This document shows, piece after piece, positions 27,518-35,683 of a stretch of DNA of 42,855 nt (position 1 is the first letter of the stretch; every line of letters begins with the position of its first letter). Below the pieces are notes generated by a model that saw only the letters and a program-made list of their open reading frames with translations, was not told where the DNA came from and searched no databases. The stretch is from positions 1 to 42,855 of the forward strand of contig CADBQY010000165.1 in NCBI GenBank assembly GCA_902796885.1. Reading direction: 5' to 3'. This DNA comes from an uncultured Planctomycetota bacterium (GTDB lineage Bacteria > Planctomycetota > Planctomycetia > Pirellulales > Thermoguttaceae). The translations under genes and the position numbers were made by a program.

Positions 27518-30214
27518 ATGAGCAACGAAAACAGAAAACACCCTTCCTCTGTCAACAAAGGAATGAAGGCCGTCCCCCCGCGAGGCCGACAGGTCGTCCG
27601 GAAAGACGTCGACGTCTTCGGCATCCTGATCATGATGCGCCGGCAGTTTCTGGTGATCCTTCTTTTCATCTTTGCGGGAATCGGCGCGGCATGCTATAAG
27701 TATTCGATTACCCCGAGCCGTTACGCCTCGAACGCCTCGCTCTTTATCACCACCCGCGACTCAAACGCGATCATCGCCGGAGGACGGGAAGGACTCACCG
27801 ACGACAACCGTGTGAACGCTTTCCTTCCCTCGCTGGTCGCGATTCTCACCGGCGACGAAGTCCTGACCGCCGCCTGGAACGCGGTCAAAGACGATCCGGC
27901 CAAACGAAAACATATTCAGATGTTCGACTTCGACGACGGCGTGATCGTCGGACGCGGGGCGCTGCGCGAAGCCCTTTCGGTGCATGTGGGGGGGGATCCC
28001 GGCGGCGACGCGAAAAAGGCGAACGTCATCTCGGTCACCTGCGTCGCTCCTTCGCCGATCGAAGCGCGCGTTATTCTGCAGGAAGTCGTCGACCAGTACA
28101 AGCTCTACATGACCAATCGGCACACCGAACAGGCCAACAGCGTCACGCAGGCGATTGAACGGGGCCGGGTCGATATGGAAAAGGGGCTCGAAGCCGCGAC
28201 CGAAGAGATGAAACGCTACATCCAGACATCGCCGCACACCTTTATCGGAGACGAGACGAACAACCCGCTCCTGACGCGCCTTCAGGATATGGAAACGAAA
28301 CTCGTCGAGATCGACTATCAACTCTTGAAGTATCAGAACCGGCTCGATATTGTCGAAAACGCGATTGCCGGACGCGACCTGGAGACGATCCCCGACGAAC
28401 AGATCATCGGGCTTCTCGGCAGCAGCGGCGAAGACGACCAGCTGGTCAACACCATTTCGTTCCTGGCGCAGGGGGGGCGTCAGGAAGACGTCAAGACGAA
28501 CGCGATGATTACCTCCGCGGTCAACATCGAGATGCAGGAAGCCGTCAGCGTGGAAATGGAGATCTCGAGATTGAAAAATATGGGAATCGGCGACGACAAT
28601 CCCCAGATGAGAGATCTTCTCAACCGCCGCCGGCTCCTGGAACAGACCAAGCGCGAAAAGACCGGCGAGGACGGCGAGATCGCCACGCTCCACAAGGTCG
28701 GAATCTTCACCTATCCGCAGCTTCTGGCCACCTACGTCGACGTGCTGAAAGGGCGGATCAAAGAGGTTCAACAGCGCCGCGAGACGATGCAGAAGTTTAT
28801 CGCCGACCAGGACGAGCGGGTACGCGACATCACCGAGTACCGCCAGACGATCGACTCGATGAAATTCACGATCGCCTCGCAGAAAGACACCTTCTTCCAA
28901 CTCGGCAAACGCCTGGACGAAGTCGCTCTGATCGGTAACTACGGCGGGTACCAGGTCGAGATTCTCGATCCTCCCACGACGCCGCGCCGTCCCTTCTCTC
29001 CGAACCTCTACCTCTTTTTGCTCTTCGGCGGTCTCTGCGGCATCACGGTCGGCGTCGGTCTGGCCTTTATGTTGGACATCAACGACAAGACGTTCCGCGA
29101 ACCGGGCGAAGTTGAAGCGGCGCTCGACCTTCCGATCTTGGCTCAGTTCCCCGCTTTGGACCGGCCGATCAAGAGGACCGGGGGAAAAACCAAGCCGAAG
29201 AAGGGAGCCACGATCCACGGAGTTCCGGTAGAAAAACTGATCACCTACCACTCACCGAACTCGACGCAATGCGAAATCTTCAGCGGTCTGCGGACAAAAC
29301 TCTTTCTCAATCCGAACGAAAACAACATTCAGGTCCTCCAAGGAACAAGTCCTCATCCGGGAGACGGGAAGACGATGTTCATCTGCAACATGGCGATCAA
29401 AACGGCCGATGCCGATAAGAAAGTTCTACTGATCGACGGAGATATCCGAAAACCGGACATCCACAAATGGTTCAACCTCGAAAACAACGCGGGTCTTTCC
29501 GACCTGTTGGCCGGCGCCAAAACGTACGAGGAGATCATTCAGCCGACGGCGGTCAAAAATCTGACCGTTATCTCCGCCGGGATCAAACGGAAGAATCCCA
29601 CCGAACTCCTTTCCGGCCCGACTTTGGGAGAATTCATCACTCGGATGCGGGAACTCTACGACGTCATCCTGATCGACTCTTCGCCGGTTCTCTACGTCGA
29701 CGACCCGTGTATTATAGCTTCCAAAGTCGACGCAATCATCTATAATATGCGTATACGCCGGCACGGACGGCCCGACGCGATCCAAGGGCTTCGGAGCCTT
29801 TTGGGAGTCGGCGCCAACGTCATCGGCTGTACGGTCAACTGCTACGCGAAGCACCGTTTCTATAACGAATTCGCGGTCTCCGATCGAAATTACGGCTACG
29901 GCGGCGGTTACGGTCGCGGCTACGGCTACGGCGGCGGCTACGGTTACGGCGGCGGCTACGGCGGCGGCTACGGCTACGGCGGCGGCTACGGTTACGGCGG
30001 CGGTTACGGTTACGGCGGCGGTTACGGTTACGGCGGCGGCTACGGTTACGGCGGCGGCTACGGCTACGGCGGCGGCTACGGCTACGGTTCGCACGGCAAA
30101 AAGTACGGCAGCCGCGGATACGGGTCGCGCCAGCCCTCCGCCGCCGACGACGAGACGGCCCCCGGGATCGAAGATTCGTCACGCCCCGACCAGGAAGGCC
30201 GGCGCTCCGCGTAA
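27518..30214 (+). CDS. Wzc-like polysaccharide copolymerase / tyrosine autokinase with Gly-Tyr tail
   Basis: An 898-residue inner-membrane protein. A Wzz-type region is framed by one membrane segment near residues 43-63 and one near 500-522, with a long coiled periplasmic part between. The cytoplasmic BY-kinase domain has Walker A SPHPGDGKT (near 611), Walker A' LLIDGDIRKP (near 637) and Walker B ILIDSSP (near 716). Such proteins control polysaccharide chain length and export by cycles of autophosphorylation on a C-terminal tyrosine cluster. Here that cluster is replaced by a YGYGGG-type repeat with 24 tyrosines (from about residue 792), then a hydrophilic 30-residue end. The usual ExxRxxR oligomerisation motif reads EIFSGLR, with Ser for the first Arg. 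The OPX gene at 23522 is the likely partner. Confidence 0.92.
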   Translation: MSNENRKHPSSVNKGMKAVPPRGRQVVRKDVDVFGILIMMRRQFLVILLFIFAGIGAACYKYSITPSRYASNASLFITTRDSNAIIAGGREGLTDDNRVNAFLPSLVAILTGDEVLTAAWNAVKDDPAKRKHIQMFDFDDGVIVGRGALREALSVHVGGDPGGDAKKANVISVTCVAPSPIEARVILQEVVDQYKLYMTNRHTEQANSVTQAIERGRVDMEKGLEAATEEMKRYIQTSPHTFIGDETNNPLLTRLQDMETKLVEIDYQLLKYQNRLDIVENAIAGRDLETIPDEQIIGLLGSSGEDDQLVNTISFLAQGGRQEDVKTNAMITSAVNIEMQEAVSVEMEISRLKNMGIGDDNPQMRDLLNRRRLLEQTKREKTGEDGEIATLHKVGIFTYPQLLATYVDVLKGRIKEVQQRRETMQKFIADQDERVRDITEYRQTIDSMKFTIASQKDTFFQLGKRLDEVALIGNYGGYQVEILDPPTTPRRPFSPNLYLFLLFGGLCGITVGVGLAFMLDINDKTFREPGEVEAALDLPILAQFPALDRPIKRTGGKTKPKKGATIHGVPVEKLITYHSPNSTQCEIFSGLRTKLFLNPNENNIQVLQGTSPHPGDGKTMFICNMAIKTADADKKVLLIDGDIRKPDIHKWFNLENNAGLSDLLAGAKTYEEIIQPTAVKNLTVISAGIKRKNPTELLSGPTLGEFITRMRELYDVILIDSSPVLYVDDPCIIASKVDAIIYNMRIRRHGRPDAIQGLRSLLGVGANVIGCTVNCYAKHRFYNEFAVSDRNYGYGGGYGRGYGYGGGYGYGGGYGGGYGYGGGYGYGGGYGYGGGYGYGGGYGYGGGYGYGGGYGYGSHGKKYGSRGYGSRQPSAADDETAPGIEDSSRPDQEGRRSA
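29891..30088 (+). repeat. 18-bp tandem repeat encoding the Tyr-Gly tail
   Basis: About 11 units alternate TAC-GGY-TAC with GGC-GGC-GG(C/T), with one shortened unit and one carrying Arg. Codon use is nearly uniform (TAC only, GGC or GGT). Units are close to identical, suggesting recent expansion by slippage. Confidence 0.9.
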
Positions 30215-30216
30215 AA

Positions 30217-30269
30217 CCGCCCGGTTTCTCTCGGGCGGACGTCCTCCCTCGCCGGGAAGGACGTCCGCC
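30217..30269 (+). terminator. Two overlapping hairpins between kinase gene and pyrB
   Basis: Hairpin A pairs 30217-30223 with 30232-30238. Hairpin B pairs 30234-30245 with 30258-30269, perfect over 12 bp. They share 30234-30238, so only one can form at a time. No T-run follows B. It may be a kinase-gene terminator or a pyrB leader switch. Confidence 0.5.
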
Positions 30270-30310
30270 GAACAGAACAAACGTTTCACCTTAAAAAAGC
30301 GGCAAACAGA

Positions 30311-31297
30311 ATGTCAGCATCAACAGAGACGTGGGGAGCGCCTCCGGCCGAATGGACGCGTTCCCATCTTTTGGGTCTGGAAACACTTTCCAAAGAAGAA
30401 ATCACTCTCCTTCTCGACACCGCCGAACGGTTCCGAACCGAGATTCTCGAAGATCCCCGCGGTACGGGACGGAAAATCCCCCTTCTGGCCGGCCGGACCA
30501 TCGTCAACCTTTTCTTTGAAAACTCGACCCGTACCAAAACGAGTTTCGGTCTGGCCGGGCGCCGGCTCGGCGCCGATGTCGTCGAGTTCGCGGCGGCGAC
30601 GAGCAGCCTTTCGAAAGGCGAAACGATCATCGACACCGCTCAGAACATTCTGGCGATGGGGGTCGACGGCGTGGTCATTCGGCACAGTTGCCCCGGAACG
30701 CCGCACATCCTTTCGAAGCGGCTCGAACACTGTTCCGTCTTAAACGCCGGGGATGGCACCCACGAGCATCCGACGCAGGCGCTTCTCGACATCCTGACGA
30801 TCCGTCGGCGATTCGGTCGGATCGAGGGACTGACCGTCGCGCTGGTCGGCGACATCGCCCACAGCCGAACCGCCCGTTCCGACATTTACGGTCTGAAAAA
30901 ACTCGGCGCCAAAGTGATCGTCTGCGGTCCGTCGACCCTTGTTTCGCAGGGATGGCGGGAACTCGGAGTCGAATACTCCTACTCGCTCGACGCGATCCTC
31001 CCGCGGGTCGACGTCTTCAATCTCCTTCGGATTCAGTTCGAGCGGCAGGTGGTGCGCCCCTTCCCCTCGATTCGGGAATACGCGCTCTTATACGCAATGA
31101 ACGCCCAGCGGCTGGCCGCCTGCAAAAAAGACGTCTTGATCATCGCTCCCGGTCCGATCAACCGCGGCGTCGAAATCACCCCCGAAGTGGCCGACGGCCC
31201 GCAATCGGCGATTCTCGATCAGGTCACCAACGGCGTGGCCGTCCGAATGGCCGCCCTCTGGCTGACCCTCACCGCCGGTCAAAAGAATTCAAAGTAA
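30311..31297 (+). CDS. pyrB: Aspartate carbamoyltransferase catalytic subunit
   Basis: PyrB joins carbamoyl phosphate and aspartate, the committed step of pyrimidine synthesis. The carbamoyl-phosphate loop [12 protein letters not shown] is near residues 69-80, with [17 protein letters not shown] and [16 protein letters not shown] further on. The length of 328 residues is normal. No regulatory pyrI gene is adjacent. A strong Shine-Dalgarno is lacking. pyrC begins 27 nt downstream, so the two probably form an operon. Confidence 0.96.
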   Translation: MSASTETWGAPPAEWTRSHLLGLETLSKEEITLLLDTAERFRTEILEDPRGTGRKIPLLAGRTIVNLFFENSTRTKTSFGLAGRRLGADVVEFAAATSSLSKGETIIDTAQNILAMGVDGVVIRHSCPGTPHILSKRLEHCSVLNAGDGTHEHPTQALLDILTIRRRFGRIEGLTVALVGDIAHSRTARSDIYGLKKLGAKVIVCGPSTLVSQGWRELGVEYSYSLDAILPRVDVFNLLRIQFERQVVRPFPSIREYALLYAMNAQRLAACKKDVLIIAPGPINRGVEITPEVADGPQSAILDQVTNGVAVRMAALWLTLTAGQKNSK

Positions 31298-31324
31298 CAC
31301 AAGTAAGACGGACATATCGCAACA

Positions 31325-32605
31325 ATGAGCACACTCTTTCTTGAAAACGCCCGCGTGGTCGATCCGTCGACCGGGATGGACCGGAAAGCGAACCTGTTGA
31401 TTCGCGAAGGGAAGATCGCCGCCGTCGATCCGGACAACCCGCCCGCCGACGCCGAACGGCACGACCTCTCCGGTAAAATCGCCGTGCCGGGTCTGATCGA
31501 CCTGCACGTTCACCTTCGCGAACCGGGCGGGGAAGAAGACGAGTCGATCGAAAGCGGCACGCTCGCCGCGGTTGCGGGCGGATTCACTTCGATCGCCTGC
31601 TGTCCCAACACCCAGCCTCCGCTTGACACGCAGGCTTCGGTCGAACTGGTTCGTCAGCTGGCGCTTCGCGCCCGGCATTGCCGCGTCTATCCGCTCTGCT
31701 GCATCAGCAAGAACCGCGAGGGGAACGAACTGGCCGAACTCGGCGTTCTCTTTGCCGCCGGCGCCGCCGGCTGTACCGACGACGGCGCTCCGGTGACCGA
31801 CGCCGAACTGATGCGCCGCGCCATGGAATACACGCTGATGTTCGACAAACCGATCCTCAGCCATGCCGAATCGCTCCCGCTCGACAAGGGCGGGGTGATG
31901 CACGAGGGGCTCGTTTCGCTCGAACTGGGGCTGCGCGGAATGCCCGCAGCCGCCGAAGACATCATGGTCTCGCGCGACATTCATCTGGCCGAGATCACCG
32001 GCGCGCGTCTGCACGTGATGCACGTCTCGACCGCCGGCGCGGTGGCCGCGATCCGCCGTGCCAAAGAGCGGGGGGTTCGGCTGACCGCCGAAGTGACTCC
32101 GCACCACCTGACCTTAACCGACGAGTCGCTCCGGAGTTTCGACTCGAACTTCAAGATGAACCCGCCCCTGCGCAGCGCGCGTCACGTTCAGGCGTGTGTC
32201 GAAGGCCTGCTCGACGGCACGCTCGACGCCGTTTCCACCGACCACGCTCCCCACGCGCGCGAGAAAAAAATCCGCGAGATCAACGTCGCTCCGTTCGGAA
32301 TCATCGGTCTTGAAACCGCGCTTCCTCTGATGATCGAGAAGTTCATCGCCCCGGGTCTGTTGACGTGGACGCAGTTGATCGAAAAGATGTCGCTCAATCC
32401 GTCCCGGATCTTGGGAATCGACAAGGGAACGCTTGCCGTCGGCGCCGACGCCGACGTGACGGTCATCGACCCCGAATCGGAATGGACCCTCACCGAAGAG
32501 TCGATCCACTCGAAGAGCTGCAACACGCCATGGATCGGAAAAACGTTCAAAGGGCGCGCCGTCATGACAATCGTCGAAGGGGAAGTCCGTTATAAAGTTT
32601 CGTAA
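31325..32605 (+). CDS. pyrC: Dihydroorotase
   Basis: PyrC closes carbamoyl aspartate to dihydroorotate, the step after PyrB. It is a class I amidohydrolase: the metal-binding DLHVHLREPG is near residues 59-68, MHVSTAGAV holds a metal His, and STDHAPHAREKK supplies the catalytic Asp. The 426-residue length is typical. Family closing motifs include LSLNPSRILGIDKGTLAVGAD as NPSRILGIDKG and ADADVTVIDPE. It ends the pyrB-pyrC operon, and a terminator follows. Confidence 0.96.
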   Translation: MSTLFLENARVVDPSTGMDRKANLLIREGKIAAVDPDNPPADAERHDLSGKIAVPGLIDLHVHLREPGGEEDESIESGTLAAVAGGFTSIACCPNTQPPLDTQASVELVRQLALRARHCRVYPLCCISKNREGNELAELGVLFAAGAAGCTDDGAPVTDAELMRRAMEYTLMFDKPILSHAESLPLDKGGVMHEGLVSLELGLRGMPAAAEDIMVSRDIHLAEITGARLHVMHVSTAGAVAAIRRAKERGVRLTAEVTPHHLTLTDESLRSFDSNFKMNPPLRSARHVQACVEGLLDGTLDAVSTDHAPHAREKKIREINVAPFGIIGLETALPLMIEKFIAPGLLTWTQLIEKMSLNPSRILGIDKGTLAVGADADVTVIDPESEWTLTEESIHSKSCNTPWIGKTFKGRAVMTIVEGEVRYKVS

Positions 32606-32642
32606 TACCGAGTTTTTCTTTTTTAATCGTCCAGACGTTTCC

Positions 32643-32681
32643 GGGAGAATTTTTGAGAAAATCAAAGATTCTCCCCTTTTT
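32643..32681 (+). terminator. Terminator after pyrC
   Basis: The arms 32643-32650 and 32668-32675 pair perfectly. Inner bases extend the stem to 14 bp (one G-U) with a 5-nt loop. T5 follows at 32677-32681. Confidence 0.8.
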
Positions 32682-32696
32682 CTTCTCTCCCCCCAC

Positions 32697-32724
32697 TTGT
32701 AGAAAAGCCCCCCCGAAGCATAAT
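32697..32724 (+). promoter_or_regulatory. Possible gdhA promoter
   Basis: TTGTAG (32697-32702), a 16-bp spacer and CATAAT (32719-32724). The -10 is good (5 of 6) and the -35 weak (3 of 6). It would give a leader of about 108 nt that contains the inverted repeat at 32791. Confidence 0.35.
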
Positions 32725-32790
32725 CGCTATTACCATACGGAATAAAGAGTCAGTCTGTATAAGCGTTTTTAATATCAACATTTTAAAAAT

Positions 32791-32815
32791 TTATACCGTC
32801 TTACCGACGGTATAA
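32791..32815 (+). promoter_or_regulatory. Inverted repeat in the gdhA leader
   Basis: Perfect 10-bp arms (32791-32800 and 32806-32815) with a 5-nt loop lie 7 nt upstream of the AAAGGAG Shine-Dalgarno. Part of the right arm, GTATAAGC at 32810-32817, also occurs at 32757-32764. It could be an operator or an RNA hairpin affecting translation. Confidence 0.55.
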
Positions 32816-32838
32816 GCAAACAAAAGGAGAGCAGGACA

Positions 32839-34089
32839 ATGGCGAAAGAGTACAATCCGTTCGAAGTGGCTCAAGAACATGTCGACAAAGCGACGAAGGC
32901 CCTGGGACTCGACGAGGCGACCTCGGAACTTCTGCGTAATCCTCAGCGCGAGATGTGGGTCACCCTCCCTGTCCGAATGGATGACGGCAAGGTCAAAATC
33001 TTCAAAGGGTTCCGCGTTCAGTACAACACCGCCCGCGGCCCGGCGAAGGGCGGGATCCGCTGGTATCCGACCGAAACGATCGACACTGTCCGCGCTCTGG
33101 CCTGCTGGATGACGTGGAAAACGTCCGTCGTCGACATTCCGCTCGGCGGCGGCAAAGGCGGGATCATCTGCAACCCGAAAGAGCTCTCCGACGGCGAAAA
33201 AGAACGTCTGGCCCGCGCCTATATCCGCGCGATCGCCCCGATCCTTGGGATCACCAAAGACGTTCCGGCTCCCGACGTCTACACCAACGGTCAGATCATG
33301 GCCTGGATGATGGACGAGTTCGAAGCGATCATGCAGGAAAAGCACCCGGGCGTCATCACCGGCAAGCCGCTGGCGATCGGCGGTTCGGAAGGGCGCGGCG
33401 ACGCCACCGCCCGCGGCGGGATCTATGTCCTGCGCGAAGCCGCGAAGGCCTACAACATTGAACTGAAAGATCAGCCGTTCGCCGTTCAGGGGTTCGGCAA
33501 CGCCGGTCAGTTCGCCGCCACGCTCGGCGAGAGCATTCTGGGAATGAAACTGGTCGCCGCTTCCGACTCGAAAGGCGGCGTTTACAATCCCGAGGGGATT
33601 GACGCGCAAGCCCTTGTCGATTATAAATTGGCTAACGGCTCGCTCAAAGGGTTCCCGGGCGCCAAACAGATCACCAACGAAGAGCTTCTCGCTCTGCCGG
33701 TGACGGTTCTGATTCCCGCGGCGATGGAAAACACCCTCAACGAAAAAACCGCCGCGACGGTTCAGTGCAAAATCTCGGTCGAACTGGCGAACGGCCCGAC
33801 CACGCCGGAAGGGGACAAAATCCTCGACAGCAAAGGCGTCATCGTCCTGCCCGACTACCTGGCCAACGCCGGCGGCGTGACGGTCTCCTACTTTGAGCAG
33901 TGCCAGAACGCCCAGAACTACTACTGGACTCTGGAAGAGGTTCAGCAGCGTCTCGATCAGAAGATGACCAAGGCGTTCAAAGCCGTCTACGAAATGTCTC
34001 AGGAAAAGAAAACCAATCTGCGCGACGCGGCCTATCTGGTCGCCGTCAAGCGGGTGGCCGACGCCGCCAAGCTCCGCGGTTGGTGCTGA
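32839..34089 (+). CDS. gdhA: Glutamate dehydrogenase (Glu/Leu/Phe/Val family)
   Basis: This enzyme interconverts glutamate and 2-oxoglutarate plus ammonia using NAD(H) or NADP(H). The glutamate-binding PAKGGIRW is near residue 69, the catalytic Lys is in PLGGGKGGI near 103-110, and the family Asp is in [19 protein letters not shown]. The Rossmann motif is [11 protein letters not shown] near residue 218. The 416-residue length is typical of the hexameric short form. Cofactor preference cannot be read reliably by eye. It is monocistronic, with a strong Shine-Dalgarno and two terminators behind it. Confidence 0.95.
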   Translation: MAKEYNPFEVAQEHVDKATKALGLDEATSELLRNPQREMWVTLPVRMDDGKVKIFKGFRVQYNTARGPAKGGIRWYPTETIDTVRALACWMTWKTSVVDIPLGGGKGGIICNPKELSDGEKERLARAYIRAIAPILGITKDVPAPDVYTNGQIMAWMMDEFEAIMQEKHPGVITGKPLAIGGSEGRGDATARGGIYVLREAAKAYNIELKDQPFAVQGFGNAGQFAATLGESILGMKLVAASDSKGGVYNPEGIDAQALVDYKLANGSLKGFPGAKQITNEELLALPVTVLIPAAMENTLNEKTAATVQCKISVELANGPTTPEGDKILDSKGVIVLPDYLANAGGVTVSYFEQCQNAQNYYWTLEEVQQRLDQKMTKAFKAVYEMSQEKKTNLRDAAYLVAVKRVADAAKLRGWC

Positions 34090-34109
34090 TTTTCCGTTAA
34101 ACCGCGTTT

Positions 34110-34149
34110 GCGGCGCGCAGGCCTTTCTACCTTTCTTTCTGCGCGCCGC
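34110..34149 (+). terminator. First hairpin after gdhA
   Basis: Perfect 11-bp GC-rich arms (34110-34120 and 34139-34149) enclose a pyrimidine-rich 18-nt loop. There is no T-run; it stacks just upstream of the true terminator. Confidence 0.55.
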
Positions 34150-34151
34150 CC

Positions 34152-34188
34152 AAAGAGCCGGAAACTCCGATTTCCGGCTCTTTTTTTT
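34152..34188 (+). terminator. Rho-independent terminator of gdhA
   Basis: Perfect 13-bp arms (34152-34164 and 34171-34183) with a 6-nt loop run into a T-run ending at 34188. The A-rich left flank could also serve the convergent gene. Confidence 0.9.
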
Positions 34189-34254
34189 ATACACATACGG
34201 CGCGCGGATCGGAAGAAACGCGCGCCGTAGGGCTTTCCCGTCGAAGAGTTTCCG

Positions 34255-35613
34255 TCAGTCGACCCGGATTTCCATCGTATGGGTCACCGGCTGCGAAAGC
34301 GCCGAATGCCGGTCGAGAAAAACCGTCCTGAGCGTGTAGGTTCCCGCGGGGATCCGTTTCGGAAGCGTGACTGAAAGGTTCAGCACGATATCGTTGAGCG
34401 GACTGGCCGAATGTCCCTGGCAAAGTTTTTCTTTCGTCTCCACGACGTTTCGATTGAGCGAGTCGACCAGTTCGCGCCGGCAGAGGACCGCGATATCGCA
34501 GCCGTTCTTCTCCCCGGACGGCTCGCAGACGACGTTGTCGAGTTCGAAATAGGCGTTCACCACCTCGCCCGGCGCGAACGACGCGGGAACCTCCTCGTAA
34601 TACCCGAAAACCGAAGGCTCTTTCACGAAAAGCGATTTGCGCACCGCCAGGGGCATTCCGGTCTTGAGCGCCCGCACCCCTTCCTGGAAATCGGGAAGGG
34701 TCTCCATCCACGCCGTCTTTTCGCCGCCGTTCCCTTCGGCAGCCTCCTGTGTTTCAATAAACCGGCCCAGCCCGCGGCATTCCCGTTCCCAGAAGAGCTG
34801 AAGGTTCGGATCCATTCCGGCGATCTTTTCCGCCGCACCGGGAATATTTCCCGTGGTCAGCAGGAGGAGACGCAGACGCGCCTCTTCGGCGGCGCAGATT
34901 TCCCCTTCCCGAACGCGGCGGTCAATCTCGCGCTGCAGAAGCTCGATCGCCTGATGCGTCGCGCCGCGCCAATCCTGCGCGTCTTCGGGAAGGGGCGCGG
35001 GCGCTTTACCCGCCGTCGTGTCGGGCAGGAACGTGATATCGGCGATACTTTGCGCCTTCGGATGTTCGATCGATTCGGCCAGTGCCGTCTTCATCGGATC
35101 GTGCGGACCTTCCCCTTGAACCGGGCCCCCGTACGCGTCGGGCGAATCGAGCGGCGCCGACTCGGTTTTCGTCTCATCGTTCGAGCCGATCTCGTACGCC
35201 GCCAGATCCCGCACCTGCGGCGAGGCGGCGGCCGGTTCGGACGGATTCGACTCGCCGATCTGCATCGGGGCGTCGCTCCACTGCACCGCGCCGCTGGTCG
35301 GCGGGAACGTCGTCTGGCTCGGTTCCATGTCCTCGAAATTCTTCTGCGTATAGCCGACCGGTTTGATGTGTCCAAGGGGGGCGTCGGAACGGTTTCGGGC
35401 GGATCCCTCCTCTTCCCGTGCGGCGGGCTCTTCCCATTCTCTCAAAGGGGCGGGGCGTTCCGACGAAAACGGACCGGCCCCGCCGCGTCCCGAATACGCC
35501 TGCGGAAACGGGTGGCAGCCAACCGCGGCGAGCGCCGCCAGCAACGCCGCCAGCGCTGCCGCAACTCTTGCGCGTTTCGGAAACTCCGCCTGACAGAAAT
35601 ACCGCAGCGTCAT
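34255..35613 (-). CDS. Predicted lipoprotein, unknown function
   Basis: A 452-residue protein. The start has GGAG 8 nt upstream. A basic N-terminus leads into an Ala/Leu-rich membrane segment ending ALAAVGC, a plausible lipobox. Residues 35-210 are Pro/Glu/Ser-rich and look disordered. The C-terminal half is folded: a helical part with RLRLLLLTTGNIPGAAEKI, then a beta-rich domain (FGYYEEVPASFAPGEVVNAY, ending PAGTYTLRTVFLDRHS). No catalytic motif was recognised. It follows the TPR protein by 70 nt on the same strand, so the two may act together at the envelope. Confidence 0.75.
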   Translation of the reverse strand: MTLRYFCQAEFPKRARVAAALAALLAALAAVGCHPFPQAYSGRGGAGPFSSERPAPLREWEEPAAREEEGSARNRSDAPLGHIKPVGYTQKNFEDMEPSQTTFPPTSGAVQWSDAPMQIGESNPSEPAAASPQVRDLAAYEIGSNDETKTESAPLDSPDAYGGPVQGEGPHDPMKTALAESIEHPKAQSIADITFLPDTTAGKAPAPLPEDAQDWRGATHQAIELLQREIDRRVREGEICAAEEARLRLLLLTTGNIPGAAEKIAGMDPNLQLFWERECRGLGRFIETQEAAEGNGGEKTAWMETLPDFQEGVRALKTGMPLAVRKSLFVKEPSVFGYYEEVPASFAPGEVVNAYFELDNVVCEPSGEKNGCDIAVLCRRELVDSLNRNVVETKEKLCQGHSASPLNDIVLNLSVTLPKRIPAGTYTLRTVFLDRHSALSQPVTHTMEIRVD

Positions 35614-35683
35614 TTTTAAACTCCGTGAAAGTTGATATTTCGGTCCGAACGATACGATCCGGACCGCCGCGCGGCGCGGGGGG

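Noticed and set aside
27761..29251. 496-codon minus-strand frame opposite the kinase
   Set aside because: It is a shadow of the Wzc-like kinase coding sequence, with shadow-type composition.
29891..30088. Regular repeats considered as a CRISPR array
   Set aside because: Units are 18 bp with no spacers and stay in frame inside a kinase gene.
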